From NCBI RefSeq assembly GCF_016405855.1, contig NZ_JAEFCA010000001.1, positions 570,075 through 634,074 of the forward strand: a DNA stretch of 64,000 bases. The letters run 5' to 3'. The DNA comes from Flavobacterium sp. IB48 (lineage in GTDB: Bacteria; Bacteroidota; Bacteroidia; Flavobacteriales; Flavobacteriaceae). The position numbers and the translations under genes are program-made. Numbering within the stretch: position 1 is the first letter of the stretch; each line of letters opens with the position of its first letter. This document shows positions 1 through 13,171 of the stretch, one piece after another. The notes under the pieces are model-generated. The model was not told the origin of the DNA. It was given only the letters and a program-made list of their open reading frames with translations, and did no database searches.

Positions 1-1061
1 CTAATATTTTCATTTCTGTACTTCCTGCTTTATGGGTTGGCGCTGGAATGTTAATGATAATGGATGCCTCTTTCAACATTGCCATGGAGCCTTTTCGTGC
101 ACTTGTTGGAGATAATTTAAGAACAGATCAGCGTACTGCAGGATTTAGTATTCAAACCTCATTAATTGGTTTTGGAGCCGTGATTGGTTCAGCACTTCCA
201 TACATTTTAACGAAATATTTTGGTGTACCAAACAGCACTGTTCCGGGAAGTGTTCCATTGAATTTGACTTTGTCGTTTATCATTGGTGCAGCGGTTTTAA
301 TTGGTTCAATCTTAGTGACCTTATTCACAACCAAAGAATATTCACCAGAAGAACTGGCAAAATTTGAAGATCCTCAAAATGAAGTGATTGTTGATTCTGA
401 GGAAAAATCAAAAATTACAGACATCTTTACTGATTTTGCAAAAATGCCAGTAACAATGCGTCAGCTTAGCTGGGTGCAATTTTTCTCTTGGTTCGGATTA
501 TTTGGAATGTGGGTTTTTACAACTCCAGCAATTGCACATCATATTTACGGTTTGCCATTAGAAGATACTTCAAGCCAGCAATATCAAGATGCTGGAGACT
601 GGGTCGGAATTCTATTTGGTGTTTACAACTTAGTTTCTGCCATTGTTGCTTTATTTTTCTTACCATACATCGCTAAAAAAATCGGTCGAAAAGCAACACA
701 TTCACTTTCATTAATCATTGGGGGAATTGGTTTAATCTCAATTTATTTCATGCCAAATGAAGACTGGGTTGTATTGCCAATGATTTTAATTGGAGTTGCC
801 TGGGCAAGTATTTTGGCTATGCCATATGCAATTCTTGCAGGATCTATCACACCTAAAAAAATGGGAGTTTACATGGGAATCTTCAACTTCTTTGTTGTTA
901 TTCCGCAAATTGTAAATGCATTAATTGGTGGCCCAATCGTCAAATATCTTTACAACGGAGATGCCATTTATGCTTTAGTTACAAGCGGGGTAAGTTTCCT
1001 AATCGCTGCAGCTTTAGTTTTTAAAGTAAAAGACGTAGACGACGTTTCTCAAAAATCATAA
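1..1061 (+). CDS. MFS sugar transporter, 5'-truncated by window edge
   Basis: The open frame runs unbroken from base 3, so the gene starts upstream of the window; the ATG at 48 is internal. The visible part is about 352 residues with many hydrophobic segments, a cytoplasmic loop rich in charged residues around residues 100-130, and the sequence KKIGRKATHSLSLIIGGIG, which is typical of the major facilitator superfamily. It resembles the sugar/cation symporter (SLC45-like) members found beside maltose genes in Bacteroidota. It lies 23 bp before beta-phosphoglucomutase and heads the phosphorolysis genes, so import of maltose or short malto-oligosaccharides across the inner membrane is the likely role. 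The substrate is inferred from context only. Confidence 0.85.
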   Translation, partial: NIFISVLPALWVGAGMLMIMDASFNIAMEPFRALVGDNLRTDQRTAGFSIQTSLIGFGAVIGSALPYILTKYFGVPNSTVPGSVPLNLTLSFIIGAAVLIGSILVTLFTTKEYSPEELAKFEDPQNEVIVDSEEKSKITDIFTDFAKMPVTMRQLSWVQFFSWFGLFGMWVFTTPAIAHHIYGLPLEDTSSQQYQDAGDWVGILFGVYNLVSAIVALFFLPYIAKKIGRKATHSLSLIIGGIGLISIYFMPNEDWVVLPMILIGVAWASILAMPYAILAGSITPKKMGVYMGIFNFFVVIPQIVNALIGGPIVKYLYNGDAIYALVTSGVSFLIAAALVFKVKDVDDVSQKS

Positions 1062-1084
1062 TTAAGAATAATTTTTTCACTAAA

Positions 1085-1738
1085 ATGAATAAAAAAGCAT
1101 TTATATTCGACTTGGACGGTGTAATCGTTGACACCGCTAAATATCACTTTTTGGCGTGGCAAAAAATCGCTCAGTCATTAAATATAAATTTTACGCATGA
1201 AGACAATGAACTTTTAAAAGGTGTTAGCCGAGTTCGTTCGTTGGATATTATACTTGGGTTAGGCAATGTTCAAGCTTCTCAGGAAGACAAAGACAAATGG
1301 CTAGTTCAAAAAAACGAAGATTATTTATCTTATTTAGTTCACATGGATGAAAGTGAGGTTCTTCCAGGAGTTTTAAAAATTCTACAACTATTAAAAGAGA
1401 AAAATCAAGGAATTGCATTGGGCTCTGCTAGCAAAAATGCAAGACCAATTTTAGAAAAAACTGGAGTTCTATCTTACTTCGATGTTATTGTTGACGGAAA
1501 TGACGTTACCAATGCAAAACCAGATCCAGAAGTATTCTTAAAAGCGGCTCAATTATTACATATTGATCCCAAAAATTCAATTGTATTTGAAGATTCTGTT
1601 GCCGGAATTCAAGCGGCAAATATTGCAGAAATGGTAAGTGTTGGAATTGGTGAGGAAACAATTTTACATGAAGCTGATCATATTTTTAAAGATTTTACCC
1701 AAATCACAACAAGCTTTATTGAAGAGCTAATTGGATAA
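1085..1738 (+). CDS. pgmB: Beta-phosphoglucomutase, HAD superfamily
   Basis: A 217-residue cytoplasmic HAD phosphatase-fold enzyme. The N-terminal FDLDGVIVDT carries the nucleophile Asp9 and the acid/base Asp11. The GSASKNA segment is motif II, NAKPDPEVF holds the motif III lysine, and FEDSVAGIQAA provides the Mg-binding acidic residues. The DGVIVDTAKYHF start with a cap domain is typical of beta-PGM. It would convert beta-glucose-1-phosphate to glucose-6-phosphate, exactly what is needed downstream of the GH65 phosphorylase encoded next. Length is normal for the family and ATG 1085 is the only reasonable start. Confidence 0.93.
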   Translation: MNKKAFIFDLDGVIVDTAKYHFLAWQKIAQSLNINFTHEDNELLKGVSRVRSLDIILGLGNVQASQEDKDKWLVQKNEDYLSYLVHMDESEVLPGVLKILQLLKEKNQGIALGSASKNARPILEKTGVLSYFDVIVDGNDVTNAKPDPEVFLKAAQLLHIDPKNSIVFEDSVAGIQAANIAEMVSVGIGEETILHEADHIFKDFTQITTSFIEELIG

Positions 1739-1871
1739 TTAGAAAATGTGTCAATGAGATAATGATCTCACTGACAGATATTCTAATACCTCAATTACTC
1801 AAATGAATGTAAAAAAGTTAATAAGAACCAAGGCAATTATCTAATTCCCTTAATTGCCGTATTTTCTAATT
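1737..1871. repeat. Intergenic inverted-repeat element (MITE-like)
   Basis: Perfect 11-bp inverted ends, AATTAGAAAAT at 1737-1747 and ATTTTCTAATT at 1861-1871, enclose the gap between pgmB and the GH65 gene. Inside is a hairpin, GTCAATGAGAT (1750-1760) pairing with ATCTCACTGAC (1765-1775) with one mismatch. A second palindromic stretch (CAATTATCTAATT) near 1835 resembles the repeat at 31614-31697. There is no coding potential. Confidence 0.5.
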
Positions 1872-1881
1872 TAAAGAAAAA

Positions 1882-6329
<4,448 letters not shown>

Positions 6330-6335
6330 TTTTTT

Positions 6336-6375
6336 AAAAGACAAGTAATTTCCCCCATAGATTACTTGTCTTTTT
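6336..6375 (+). terminator. Rho-independent terminator after the GH97 gene
   Basis: AAAAGACAAGTAAT pairs with ATTACTTGTCTTTT across an 11-base loop and is followed by a T run, beginning 7 bp after the GH97 stop codon. Confidence 0.85.
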
Positions 6376-6442
6376 ACTATAAATTCAAATTAAGAAATTA
6401 AATTTGAGGTAACTATTTTCTTCATCTCTAGATAAATTTAAT

Positions 6443-7138
6443 ATGCGCTTCAAACTTAATTTCTTGATTTTCCTTTTTACCATTTTTGGATTTAATACAT
6501 ATTCCCAAACCAAAACAAAAGCATCTTATGATTATCTTTTGTATTTGCCAAAAGACTATGCCAAAGGAACCAAAAAATATCCACTAGTAATTTATTTACA
6601 TGGTGGTTCGCAAAAAGGGAATGATCTGAATAAACTAAAAGTCTACGGTCTTCCCTATTTAGTAGAAAAAGGTCAGGATTTTGATTTTATAATTGCCTCG
6701 CCTCAATGTCCCGACAATAAATACTGGTCAACAGAAAATTGGTTCGAAACATTATATGCCGATTTAGAATCAAAGTATAGAATAGATAAAAGTAGAATTT
6801 ACATAACCGGCATTAGCATGGGCGGTTATGGAGCTTATATTACCGCTTTAGATTTTCCTGATACATTTGCAGCTGTTGTTGCATTTTGTGGAGGAATTAA
6901 CGACAGTGATCTAACGAGAGTCTGCAATCTCAGTAAAATTCCTGTTTGGGCTTTTCATGGCACAGCCGATGATAAAATTCCATTTAGTGAAACGGAGAGA
7001 ATTGCGAAAGGCCTTGAGTCGTGCGAAACCAAAAACAATTTCAAGTTTACCCGTTTAGAAAATGAAGGTCATGAAATTCAGTATTTATACGAAACAAAAC
7101 CTGAAATATATAAATGGATGCTTGAACAGAAGAAATAA
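6443..7138 (+). CDS. Secreted alpha/beta hydrolase (esterase / peptidase S9-like)
   Basis: A 231-residue protein with signal peptide MRFKLNFLIFLFTIFGFNTYS. Alpha/beta-hydrolase features: oxyanion-hole HGG at 63-65, nucleophile Ser125 in GISMGGYGA, acidic residue in HGTADDKIPF, and catalytic His in NEGHEIQ near the C-terminus. The fold resembles secreted carboxylesterases such as feruloyl/acetyl esterases and phospholipase/carboxylesterase relatives. It sits inside the starch cluster, 13 bp before the first GH13 gene, so it may remove an ester from polysaccharide or be a passenger. The substrate is unknown. Confidence 0.8.
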   Translation: MRFKLNFLIFLFTIFGFNTYSQTKTKASYDYLLYLPKDYAKGTKKYPLVIYLHGGSQKGNDLNKLKVYGLPYLVEKGQDFDFIIASPQCPDNKYWSTENWFETLYADLESKYRIDKSRIYITGISMGGYGAYITALDFPDTFAAVVAFCGGINDSDLTRVCNLSKIPVWAFHGTADDKIPFSETERIAKGLESCETKNNFKFTRLENEGHEIQYLYETKPEIYKWMLEQKK

Positions 7139-7150
7139 AAAATACAAACT

Positions 7151-9013
7151 ATGAAAAACCAAAAAACATCACATCTCTATAAACTAATCCTTTTGGTTCT
7201 GTTGTTTTCCGCTTCCGCGAAAGCGCAAATCCAAAAAGTAGAACCACCATTTTGGTACGCAGGAATGAAAAATTCAGAACTGCAGATTATGTTCTACGGA
7301 AAAAATATTGCACAATATGAAGCTTCGGTTTCAAACAATGTTGCGATCAAAAATGTAGAAAAAACAGAAAACCCAAACTATCTTTTCGTAACCATCGATA
7401 CCAAAGACGTAAAAGCTTCTGAACTAACTTTCTCCTTCAAAAACAATAATAAAGTTTCCTTTAAACAAAAATATGCTCTAAAAGAAAGAAGAGCCAATTC
7501 TGCAGAAAGAAAGAGCTACGATGCCTCTGACCTGATTTATCTAATCATGCCGGATCGTTTTGCTAACGGAAATCCGAAAAACGACAGCGACGCTTCTTTA
7601 ACTGAAAAAGGAAACCGTCAAGATCCAAGCGGACGTCACGGTGGCGATATCGAAGGAATCATTAAAAACTTAGATTATATTTCGTCTCTTGGCGCAACTA
7701 CAATTTGGAGCACGCCTTTATGCGAAGATAACGACAAACAGCATTCGTATCATACTTACGGACAGTCGGATGTTTATAAAATTGATCCGCGTTACGGAAC
7801 TAATGACGATTATGCTCGTTTATCGGCAGAAATGCACAAAAAGAACATGAAACTGGTTATGGATTATGTAACCAATCACTGGGGAATTACGCATTGGATG
7901 ATGAAAGATATTCCAACCAAAACATGGTTCAATCAATTCGAAACTTTCACGCAAACGCATCACAGACGAGAGGTAATAACCGATATTCACGCTTCAAAAA
8001 TAGATCAGGAAGTTTGTGTTGATGGCTGGTTTGTTCCTTCAATGCCAGATTTGAATCTTAGAAATCCTCTTGTTGCAAAATACTTAACGCAAAATGCTAT
8101 TTGGTGGATTGAATTTGCTAATCTTGATGGGTTTAGAGTAGATACTTACAACTATTCAGATAAAACTGCCATGGCAAATTGGGCAAAATCTATTACAGAT
8201 GAATATCCGAACTTTAATATTGTAGGTGAAATCTGGATGCACAATCAAGCGAATTTAGCTTTTTGGCAAAAAGACAGTAAAATTGGAGCTATTGAAAACT
8301 ACAATTCAAACCTTCCTTCTGTAATGGATTTTACGCTTCAAAGCCAAATCACTTCTGCTTTCAGTGAAGATGAACCAAACTGGGACAGCGGATTGATTAA
8401 ATTCTACAACAATTTTGCAATGGATTTTTTATATCCAAATACCAATAACATTTTGATTTTTTCCGAAAATCATGATACAGATCGTATGAACGAAAAGTTC
8501 AAATATGATTTACCAAAATACAAACTGGCGATGACTTTGTTAGCAACAGTTCGTGGAATTCCGCAAATCTATTACGGTTCAGAAATCGGAATGGGTGGAG
8601 ATAAAGGCAAAGGCGGCGATGCCGATATTCGTCAAGATTTCCCAGGCGGTTGGATTGGCGACAAAAACAATGCTTTTACAAAAGAAGGAAGAACTCCAGA
8701 ACAAGCAGCTTATTTTGATTTCAGTTCGAAATTATTCAACTGGAGAAAATCAAACGAAGCGGTTCATTTCGGAAAAATGACGCATTACATTCCAGAAAAT
8801 AACACGTATGTATATTTCAGATATACTGATGCTAAAACCGTAATGGTAGTTTTCAATAACAATGCAAAAGAACAGGTTGTAAAAACAAACCGTTTTAAAG
8901 AAAGCATCAAAAACTACAAATCTGGTAAAGATGTTATCACAGGAAAAACATTCGATTTAGCTTCTGAAATTACATTAGAACCAAAATCAGCTTTAGTTTT
9001 AGAATTAGAATAA
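7151..9013 (+). CDS. GH13 alpha-amylase / neopullulanase-type enzyme (SusA-like)
   Basis: A 620-residue exported protein: signal peptide ends near SASAKAQ. Residues about 27-115 form an N-terminal immunoglobulin-like domain as in cyclomaltodextrinase/neopullulanase (KVEPPFWYAGMKNSELQIMFYG). In the GH13 barrel, region I is MDYVTNH, the nucleophile is Asp331 in DGFRVDTY, the acid Glu360 in VGEIWM and the stabiliser Asp442 in ENHDTDR; a C-terminal beta domain follows. It would hydrolyse maltodextrins or cyclodextrins in the periplasm. Family members around this size include Bacteroides SusA. It belongs to the glucan operon and is followed by a repeat-filled gap. Confidence 0.92.
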   Translation: MKNQKTSHLYKLILLVLLFSASAKAQIQKVEPPFWYAGMKNSELQIMFYGKNIAQYEASVSNNVAIKNVEKTENPNYLFVTIDTKDVKASELTFSFKNNNKVSFKQKYALKERRANSAERKSYDASDLIYLIMPDRFANGNPKNDSDASLTEKGNRQDPSGRHGGDIEGIIKNLDYISSLGATTIWSTPLCEDNDKQHSYHTYGQSDVYKIDPRYGTNDDYARLSAEMHKKNMKLVMDYVTNHWGITHWMMKDIPTKTWFNQFETFTQTHHRREVITDIHASKIDQEVCVDGWFVPSMPDLNLRNPLVAKYLTQNAIWWIEFANLDGFRVDTYNYSDKTAMANWAKSITDEYPNFNIVGEIWMHNQANLAFWQKDSKIGAIENYNSNLPSVMDFTLQSQITSAFSEDEPNWDSGLIKFYNNFAMDFLYPNTNNILIFSENHDTDRMNEKFKYDLPKYKLAMTLLATVRGIPQIYYGSEIGMGGDKGKGGDADIRQDFPGGWIGDKNNAFTKEGRTPEQAAYFDFSSKLFNWRKSNEAVHFGKMTHYIPENNTYVYFRYTDAKTVMVVFNNNAKEQVVKTNRFKESIKNYKSGKDVITGKTFDLASEITLEPKSALVLELE

Positions 9014-9044
9014 AGCTTAACCGCGAAGTTCGCAGTATCTTTTT

Positions 9045-9189
9045 GCCACAGATTATAAAGATTAGCACAGATTTGTTTGCCACGAATTTCACAAATTTTC
9101 ACAAATTTAAATATGATAAATTAATTCGTGGAGATTCGTGTAATTCGTGGCAAAAGAAAAAAATCATTTTAATCTGTGTAATCTGTGGC
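9045..9189. repeat. Nested palindromic intergenic repeat, copy 1
   Basis: The outer arm GCCACAGATT (9045) is matched by its complement ending at 9189. An inner pair, GCCACGAATT (9079-9088) and AATTCGTGGC (9142-9151), lies within it. The same nested plan recurs at 11763-11905 and, shuffled, at 34152-34264. A frame open through the element (9043-9228) is not judged a gene. A short piece of the AACCGCGAAGTTCGC repeat precedes it at about 9018-9033. Confidence 0.75.
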
Positions 9190-9231
9190 TATTTTTTTCA
9201 ACATGATGTTTATCTAAAAAACTCTTAAATA

Positions 9232-10893
9232 ATGAAAAAATACACTTTCCTTTATCTATCTTTAGTATACTTAATAATGAGTTGTTCTGGCTCAAAATCA
9301 GTTACAATGAATAATACTTCGAAAACACCTTTCGTTTGGGAAGGAGCAAATGTTTATTTTTTACTTACAGATCGTTTTTACAACGGAGATACTTCAAACG
9401 ATGTTAATTTTAACCGAACCAAAACTCCCGGAAAACTTCGCGGATTTGAAGGCGGTGACATCATCGGAATCACTAAAAAAATCGAATCAGGATATTTTGA
9501 AAAATTAGGAATCAATGCCATTTGGCTTACGCCGATTGTCGAGCAAATTCACGACGGCGTTGATGAGGGAACTGGACTTAGCTACGGTTTTCACGGCTAT
9601 TGGGCAAAAGATTGGACAGCTTTAGACCCAAACTTTGGAACCAAAGAAGATTTAGCCAATTTGGTAAAAAAAGCACACGAAAAAGGCATCAGAATCATTC
9701 TGGATGGCGTAATTAATCATACCGGACCAGTAACTCCCGAAGATCCCGTTTGGCCTTCTGACTGGGTAAGAACCGGCGTTGTCTGCGATTATAAATCATT
9801 CGAAAATACAACGATGTGTACTTTGGTAGAAAATCTTCCAGATGTAAGAACAGAAAGTACTCAGGAAGTAGCGCTCCCTCCTTTTTTAATTGAAAAATGG
9901 AAAAAAGAAGGTCGTTACGAAAAAGAAGTATCTTCTTTGGATGAATTTTTCAAAAGAACAAATTATCCAAGAACACCAAAATATTACATCATTAAATGGC
10001 TTACAGATTACATTTTAGAATTTGGAATTGATGGTTACCGAGGAGATACTGTAAAACATACCGACGAAAACGTTTGGGCAGATTTTAAAAAAGAATGCGA
10101 TTATGCATTTGAAACCTGGAAAAAACATCATCCAATGCAGGTTTTAGACCAAAATCCGTTTTACACGATTGCCGAAGTTTACGGTTACGGAATCAGCGGT
10201 GGTCAGGATTATGATTTTGGAGATCGAAAAGTCAATTATTTTCAAAATGGTTTCAACAGCATGATCAATTTTGAGTTTAAATGGAATGCAGCACAAAACG
10301 ATTACGAAGGTTTATTTTCTAAATATTCGAATGCACTTAACAATGACTTAAAAGGATATTCTGTCCTTAATTATATGTCTTCTCACGACGACGGACAGCC
10401 TTTTGATGCCAACAGAACAAAAAGCATTGAAACAGCAAACAAACTACTGCTTTCTCCTGGAATGTCTCAGGTTTATTATGGAGATGAATCGGCACGATCT
10501 TTAGTTGTCGAAGGAACTCAGGGCGATGCCACTTTACGTTCTAATATGAATTGGGAGGATATTCAGAACAATCCTGAAACACAAAAAACACTTTTACATT
10601 GGCAAAAATTAGGTCAGTTTAGACGAAATCACCCTGCTGTTGGTGCTGGTGTTCACAAATTGATTAATCCGTATCCTTATACTTTTTCCAGAACGTTTAC
10701 AAAAGGCTCTTTTACAGATAAAGTAGTGATGGGAGTAGATTTACCAAAAGGCAGAAAAGAACTTCCTGTTGGCGACGTCTTTCCAAACGGAACTAAATTA
10801 AAAGATAATTACTCAAATCAAGAAGTTGAAGTTATTGATGGAAAAGTGATTATTGACAATGATTTTGATATTGTTTTATTAGAAGAGATTTAA
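9232..10893 (+). CDS. GH13 alpha-amylase lipoprotein
   Basis: A 553-residue lipoprotein: signal MKKYTFLYLSLVYLIMSC with the lipobox Cys at residue 18. Catalytic triad by motif: Asp272 in DGYRGDT, Glu315 in IAEVYG, Asp386 in SSHDDGQP; region I is DGVINHTG. The C-terminus is a short beta domain. As a lipoprotein it is probably anchored in the outer membrane, where it can attack starch before uptake, comparable in role but not necessarily in subfamily to SusG. It is separated from the previous GH13 gene by a dispersed repeat, so co-transcription is uncertain. Confidence 0.9.
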   Translation: MKKYTFLYLSLVYLIMSCSGSKSVTMNNTSKTPFVWEGANVYFLLTDRFYNGDTSNDVNFNRTKTPGKLRGFEGGDIIGITKKIESGYFEKLGINAIWLTPIVEQIHDGVDEGTGLSYGFHGYWAKDWTALDPNFGTKEDLANLVKKAHEKGIRIILDGVINHTGPVTPEDPVWPSDWVRTGVVCDYKSFENTTMCTLVENLPDVRTESTQEVALPPFLIEKWKKEGRYEKEVSSLDEFFKRTNYPRTPKYYIIKWLTDYILEFGIDGYRGDTVKHTDENVWADFKKECDYAFETWKKHHPMQVLDQNPFYTIAEVYGYGISGGQDYDFGDRKVNYFQNGFNSMINFEFKWNAAQNDYEGLFSKYSNALNNDLKGYSVLNYMSSHDDGQPFDANRTKSIETANKLLLSPGMSQVYYGDESARSLVVEGTQGDATLRSNMNWEDIQNNPETQKTLLHWQKLGQFRRNHPAVGAGVHKLINPYPYTFSRTFTKGSFTDKVVMGVDLPKGRKELPVGDVFPNGTKLKDNYSNQEVEVIDGKVIIDNDFDIVLLEEI

Positions 10894-10901
10894 AATACTT
10901 T

Positions 10902-11023
10902 TCTCTCGCAGATTTAGGAAATTGAGCAGATAATTTAAAAGCAATCTGCCGAATCTGCAAAATCTGCGAGAGACATAATTTACCACGGATTTAAAAATCA
11001 CTTTAATCCTTTTAATCTGTGGC
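10902..11023. repeat. Palindromic repeats (GCAGATT type and CCACGGATT type)
   Basis: TCTCTCGCAGATTT at 10902-10915 pairs with AAATCTGCGAGAGA at 10960-10973. A second, smaller palindrome from ACCACGGATT (10982) to AATCTGTGGC (11023) follows. The first has the same core as the repeat at 63798-63890. Besides the promoter element listed next, nothing else is seen in this gap. Confidence 0.65.
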
Positions 11024-11047
11024 TATTATTTTTCCTTTGCTCCTTTG

Positions 11048-11055
11048 TACCTTTG
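11048..11055 (+). promoter_or_regulatory. -7 promoter element for the GDPD gene
   Basis: TACCTTTG matches the Bacteroidota TAnnTTTG element. It lies 20 bp upstream of ATG 11076 and inside the longer frame that opens at 11019, so it argues for the later start. No clear -33 element is seen. Confidence 0.45.
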
Positions 11056-11075
11056 CAACTCTGAACCTTTATAAA

Positions 11076-11759
11076 ATGAATGTTTTAAAGATTGCACATC
11101 GAGGTGCCAAAGCCTACGAACCCGAAAATACTTTACAAGCTTTCCAAAAAGCATTAAACCTAAATTCAGACGGAATTGAACTTGATGTTCAATTAAGCTC
11201 TGATGGGCATATCATCGTAATTCACGATGAAACCATCGACAGAACAACCAATGGAAAAGGTTTAGTGGGTGATTTTACTCTAGCAGAATTAGAATCATTT
11301 TTAATTGATGGAAAATACCAAATCCCAACTTTAATCGAAGTTTTTGATTTGGTTGACAAAAAATGCCTGATCAATATCGAATTAAAAGGCTTAGGAACTG
11401 CACCGAAAGTTGTCAGCTTAATTGAAGAATATATTTCAAAAAAAGACTGGAATTACAATCATTTTATCATTTCAAGTTTCGAATGGAATATGTTGGAGGA
11501 AACATCAAACCTAAATCCAAATATTCCGATTGGTGTTTTAACAGAAGAAAATGTTGAAACCGCTTTGGCTTTCGCCGAAAAAATAAAAGCAAAAGCCATA
11601 CATCCTGATTTTAATTTATTGAATAACGAAAATGTGCAACAAATGCAGGAAAAAGGATTTCTGGTTTTACCTTGGACAGTAAACACAGAAGAAGACATTC
11701 AAAAAGTAAAAAGTTATCAAGTAAACGGAATTATCTCTGATAATCCAGACAAAATATAA
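11076..11759 (+). CDS. Glycerophosphodiester phosphodiesterase family protein
   Basis: A 227-residue GDPD-fold enzyme without a signal peptide, therefore cytoplasmic (UgpQ-like). Recognisable motifs are IAHRGAKAYEPENT at the N-terminus, ELDVQLSSDGHIIVIHDETIDRTTNG with the metal-binding Glu/Asp and catalytic His, and NIELKG in mid-protein, ending with LPWTVN and GIISDNPD. It hydrolyses glycerophosphodiesters to glycerol-3-phosphate and an alcohol. ATG 11076 is chosen because the 19 upstream codons read into promoter and repeat sequence and the family begins at the HRG motif. Confidence 0.9.
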   Translation: MNVLKIAHRGAKAYEPENTLQAFQKALNLNSDGIELDVQLSSDGHIIVIHDETIDRTTNGKGLVGDFTLAELESFLIDGKYQIPTLIEVFDLVDKKCLINIELKGLGTAPKVVSLIEEYISKKDWNYNHFIISSFEWNMLEETSNLNPNIPIGVLTEENVETALAFAEKIKAKAIHPDFNLLNNENVQQMQEKGFLVLPWTVNTEEDIQKVKSYQVNGIISDNPDKI

Positions 11760-11762
11760 ATA

Positions 11763-11943
11763 GCCACAGATTACGCAGATTAACACAGATTTGTTTGCCA
11801 CGAATTTCACGAATTGACACAAATTTATCATCCTAAAATAATTCGCGGAAATTAGTGTAATTCGTGGCGAAAGAAAAAATCCTTTTAATCTGTGTAATCT
11901 GTGGCAAGAAAAAAAATTAGTGCCAATTCGTGTAATTTGTGGC
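11763..11943. repeat. Nested palindromic intergenic repeat, copy 2
   Basis: GCCACAGATT at 11763 pairs with the complement ending at 11905. Inner arms GCCACGAATT (about 11797) and AATTCGTGGC (about 11863) repeat the plan of copy 1. A further arm ending GTGGC at 11943 abuts the next gene. It fills the whole space between the GDPD and flavoprotein genes. Confidence 0.75.
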
Positions 11944-11956
11944 AACTCAAAAAAAT

Positions 11957-13165
11957 ATGATCAAAAATTTCGACATAATAATTGTTGGCGGAGGCGCTGC
12001 AGGTTTTTTTACCGCAATTAATATTGCAGAGAAAAATCCGAAACTGAAAATTGCTATTTTAGAAAGAGGAAAAGAAGTGCTTTCTAAAGTCCGTGTTTCC
12101 GGAGGAGGAAGATGCAATGTCACGCACGCTTGTTTTGAACCAAACGAGTTGGTTAAATTTTATCCTCGTGGCGAAAAAGAACTTCGTGGGCCATTTCACC
12201 AATTTTGTTCGGGTGATACAATTGAATGGTTCGAGAAACATGGCGTAGAATTAAAAATTGAAGAAGACGGAAGAATGTTTCCGGTTTCAAACTCTTCACA
12301 AACTATTATCGATTGCTTCTTAAAAGCAACTGAAAAATTAGGCATAAAAGTTTTGACAGGACAAAGTGTACAATCCATTTTCAAAAAAGAAAATCATTGG
12401 AAAATTGATACACAAACTGATAATTATGCTGCCGAAAAATTAGTAATGGCAACGGGAAGTAATCCCAAAATCTGGGAAATGCTTCAGGAACACGGACACG
12501 CAATTGTAAGCCCCGTTCCTTCCCTATTTACTTTCAATATCAAAGATTCTAGAATTAAAGAATTACCAGGAGTTGCAGCACAAGTTACCGTAAATGTAAA
12601 AGAGACGAAACTAGAATCGACAGGACCTTTGTTAATTACACATTGGGGAATGAGCGGACCTGCAATTCTGAAACTTTCGGCTTGGGGCGCACGCATTCTG
12701 CACGACAAAAATTATCAATTTACCATTTTTGTGAATTGGTTAAATGATGTTGATTTTGAAGATGCAGAAAAAGTCCTAAAAGATTTAAAACAAGAACACG
12801 CTAAAAAAGCCGTTTCTAAAAAATCTCCTTTTGACTTTCCGAATCGTTTGTGGGAAAGTTTGGTTCTAGCTTCGGGGATTGATTCTGAAACGAAATGGGC
12901 AGATTTATCTAAAAACCAATTGCAAAACCTAGCTTCACAATTAACAAAAGCTGAATTTAAAGTAAACGGAAAAAGTACTTTTAAGGAAGAATTTGTAACG
13001 GCAGGCGGAATCGATTTAAAGGAAATCAACTTTAAAACCATGGAAAGCAAAATTCACGAAAACCTTTATTTTGCTGGTGAAATTGTAAACATCGACGCTA
13101 TTACAGGCGGATTTAATTTTCAGAATGCCTGGACAAGCGGGTTCATTCTGGCTCAAAATATTTAA
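11957..13165 (+). CDS. NAD(P)/FAD-dependent oxidoreductase, HI0933/YhiN family
   Basis: A 402-residue flavoprotein. The Rossmann FAD site IIVGGGAAGFFTAI opens the protein. VRVSGGGRCNVTHA is the HI0933-family signature, and the C-terminal GGFNFQNAWTSGFILA closes the FAD pocket. The physiological role of this family is not firmly established. Start ATG 11957 is preferred over an upstream in-frame ATG at 11939, which lies in the palindromic repeat. It is followed 6 bp later by the HAD phosphatase gene, suggesting co-transcription. Confidence 0.9.
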   Translation: MIKNFDIIIVGGGAAGFFTAINIAEKNPKLKIAILERGKEVLSKVRVSGGGRCNVTHACFEPNELVKFYPRGEKELRGPFHQFCSGDTIEWFEKHGVELKIEEDGRMFPVSNSSQTIIDCFLKATEKLGIKVLTGQSVQSIFKKENHWKIDTQTDNYAAEKLVMATGSNPKIWEMLQEHGHAIVSPVPSLFTFNIKDSRIKELPGVAAQVTVNVKETKLESTGPLLITHWGMSGPAILKLSAWGARILHDKNYQFTIFVNWLNDVDFEDAEKVLKDLKQEHAKKAVSKKSPFDFPNRLWESLVLASGIDSETKWADLSKNQLQNLASQLTKAEFKVNGKSTFKEEFVTAGGIDLKEINFKTMESKIHENLYFAGEIVNIDAITGGFNFQNAWTSGFILAQNI

Positions 13166-13171
13166 TATAAA

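Noticed and set aside
9043..9228. 61-codon open frame between the GH13 genes
   Set aside because: It lies within a dispersed palindromic repeat and encodes a low-complexity, unlikely protein.
11667..11945. 92-codon minus-strand frame
   Set aside because: It overlaps the end of the GDPD gene and a palindromic repeat.
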